A DNA stretch of 64,000 nucleotides from contig NZ_WJFD01000006.1 of assembly GCF_009647655.1 (NCBI RefSeq), positions 270,139-334,138 on the forward strand, written 5' to 3'. The notes under the pieces were generated by a model. It did no database searches, had not been told where the DNA came from, and worked only from the letters and a program-made list of their open reading frames with translations. Positions 62,977 through 64,000 of the stretch are shown here, piece after piece; the stretch's first letter is position 1, and every line of letters starts with the position of its first letter. The stretch is from Chitinophaga sp. SYP-B3965. Its GTDB lineage: Bacteria > Bacteroidota > Bacteroidia > Chitinophagales > Chitinophagaceae. The position numbers were made by a program, and so were the translations under genes.

Positions 62977-63396
62977 ATGCTGTCTAAAAAAACACAATAT
63001 GCGTTTCACGCATTAATATATCTGGCCGAAAATGTCGACAAAGGGCCTATCCTGATATCAGAGATAGCGTCCGAAAAAAGTATTTCCATTAAATTTTTGG
63101 AAAATATATTGTTGGAATTGAAAAATGCCGGAATTTTAGGAAGTAAAAAAGGTAAAGGCGGGGGTTATTACCTCATGCGTACGCCAAAGGAAATTCCGCT
63201 GGCCCGTATTATCCGCTTGCTGGACGGCCCTATTGCCCTCCTGCCCTGTGTGAGTCTGAACTATTACGAACGCTGCGACAATTGTAAAGATGAAGCAGTT
63301 TGTGGGCTGAATGAGGTGATGGGCAAGGTACGGGACGCCACTTTGAAACTATTGGAAAAGCAATCTTTAAAAGATATCCTCACAAGGGACAACTAA
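62977..63396 (+). CDS. Rrf2-family transcriptional regulator with Cys-rich loop
   Basis: The start at ATG 62977 (MLSKKTQYAFHALIYLAEN) is the conserved Rrf2 start, giving 139 residues; the frame from 62926 would overlap the promoter. The winged helix (ISEIASEKSISIKFLENILLEL, GGGYYLMRTP) is followed by a Cys cluster in LPCVSLNYYERCDNC...VCGL, three to four Cys that could bind an Fe-S cluster as in IscR/NsrR. It may sense iron-sulfur status or redox. Confidence 0.9.
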   Translation: MLSKKTQYAFHALIYLAENVDKGPILISEIASEKSISIKFLENILLELKNAGILGSKKGKGGGYYLMRTPKEIPLARIIRLLDGPIALLPCVSLNYYERCDNCKDEAVCGLNEVMGKVRDATLKLLEKQSLKDILTRDN

Positions 63397-63420
63397 GCTA
63401 TTTACATGGGTTATATAAGC

Positions 63421-63452
63421 AGGGAAAGGCCACGGGTCTTTCCCTTTTTCTT
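63421..63452 (+). terminator. Rrf2 gene terminator
   Basis: AGGGAAAG (63421-63428) and CTTTCCCT (63438-63445) form a stem followed by T-rich sequence on the + strand. It also separates the convergent VOC gene. Confidence 0.75.
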
Positions 63453-63806
63453 TTAGAGGGCTTTCCCAAAAACCAGCGTATTGCCGTCATGATCGTTCAC
63501 TGCAAAATCCCGCATGCCGTAGAAGCGGTCCTCCAATGGCACATCTATGAAAGCACCCTTTTTCGAGATGGTATCAAAGTAATCATCTACTTCATCACAT
63601 TCAATACAGAAGTGAGCACTGCCCGGTGTTTTCTTTCTCCCGGGATTTGCCGGTCCGCTCAGATGGATGAAAACGTTGTCAAGTTCCAATCCTGCATAGG
63701 CTTCCAGTTTAAAATCTTCCCTGAAACCTAAAGTATCCTTGTAGTAATTAAGCGCGCGATCCAGGTCAGAAACGTGGATGACAACGGAGGTACTTAGTGC
63801 TTTCAT
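63453..63806 (-). CDS. VOC (glyoxalase/bleomycin resistance) superfamily protein
   Basis: This 117-residue single-domain VOC-fold protein starts VVIHVSDLDRALNYYKDTLGFRE and has VFIHLSGP, HFCIECDEVDDYFD, GMRDFAVNDHDGNTLVFGKAL. The His and Glu positions in HFCIECDEV resemble metal ligands of the family. Substrate is unknown. Confidence 0.88.
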   Translation of the reverse strand: MKALSTSVVIHVSDLDRALNYYKDTLGFREDFKLEAYAGLELDNVFIHLSGPANPGRKKTPGSAHFCIECDEVDDYFDTISKKGAFIDVPLEDRFYGMRDFAVNDHDGNTLVFGKAL

Positions 63807-63822
63807 AATGATCGGGTTTGTA

Positions 63823-63830
63823 CAAATTTA
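63823..63830 (-). promoter_or_regulatory. -7 box of the VOC gene
   Basis: On the - strand TAAATTTG matches TAnnTTTG, 16 bases from the start codon at 63806. Confidence 0.5.
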
Positions 63831-63916
63831 AGGGTCTTTTTTAAGGAGATGATGTAGCCGGCTTTTCTTCTTTATTCAGCCGCCGTTGTGTATTCTAAGA
63901 TAGTTCCAAATTTATA

Positions 63917-64000
63917 TCAGGCAGCTGTCTGTAAATTTTCAGAGTAGGGTGTTTGTCGTTTAATGACGGCAAACATCCTGTCTACGAGTTTATTCCTGAT
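63917..64000 (-). mobile_element. C-terminal end of a transposase, cut by the window edge (IS110-like)
   Basis: On the - strand a frame open to the edge encodes IRNKLVDRMFAVIKRQTPYSENLQ then TAA-equivalent stop (TGA at 63919-63917). The RNKLxxRMFAVIKRQTPY end resembles C-termini of IS110-family transposases. Only 27 residues are visible, so the identification is tentative and whether the element is intact cannot be judged. Confidence 0.45.

Overview
The window looks like the chromosome of a Bacteroidota member, most likely Chitinophagaceae and close to Chitinophaga. The evidence is a SusC/SusD pair, type IX secretion (T9SS) genes (PorQ, a PorP/SprF-like protein, a gliding-motility-type C-terminal domain), repeated TAnnTTTG-type -7 promoter boxes, and a tmRNA tag reading GESNYAMAA. 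No strain can be assigned from sequence alone.

Layout. 1-5.2 kb: the 3' end of a GlxA-like AraC regulator, a secreted duplicated-domain protein, a fasciclin protein, a PEP mutase-like enzyme, a small Cys-rich secreted protein and a GH28-like beta-helix protein. 5.2-10.3 kb: an OmpA-family protein, then a small stress/redox-type neighbourhood built around a MocR-type regulator (AhpD-like protein, DoxX plus a secreted protein, GNAT). The three promoters around it share an element at a fixed distance from the -7 box. 10.3-22.95 kb: a polysaccharide utilisation locus (PUL) with a PhyH dioxygenase, an AraC regulator, a six-hairpin glycosidase, a GH26 mannanase-like lipoprotein, a sugar isomerase-like TIM barrel, SusC, SusD and GH28. 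Three copies of a conserved regulatory element lie in front of PhyH, the glycosidase-AraC unit and SusC.

23-32 kb: housekeeping genes: HopJ-like protein, tmRNA, rseP, dxr, a GH3-type protein, rplU-rpmA, a histone-H1-like Lys/Ala repeat protein, a PolX/PHP protein and PrsW. 32.1-33.05 kb is a gene-free stretch with three related hairpin repeats. 33-45.5 kb: a PorP/SprF-like gene and a giant 3857-residue Calx-beta repeat adhesin with a T9SS type B C-terminus; about 4.5 kb of it consists of near-identical 1-kb blocks.

45.9-64 kb: ahcY; a SatD-DUF3307 operon behind three phased palindromes; pdxJ; porQ with an ABC exporter; lon; two outer-membrane-type proteins; a membrane metallophosphoesterase; a UPF0173 hydrolase; parA-parB-DUF5683-dapB; an Rrf2 regulator; a VOC protein; and the tail of a probable transposase at the right edge.

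The most distinctive features are three separate sets of repeated regulatory DNA (PUL, MocR neighbourhood, SatD operon). All were found by hand alignment and need computational confirmation.
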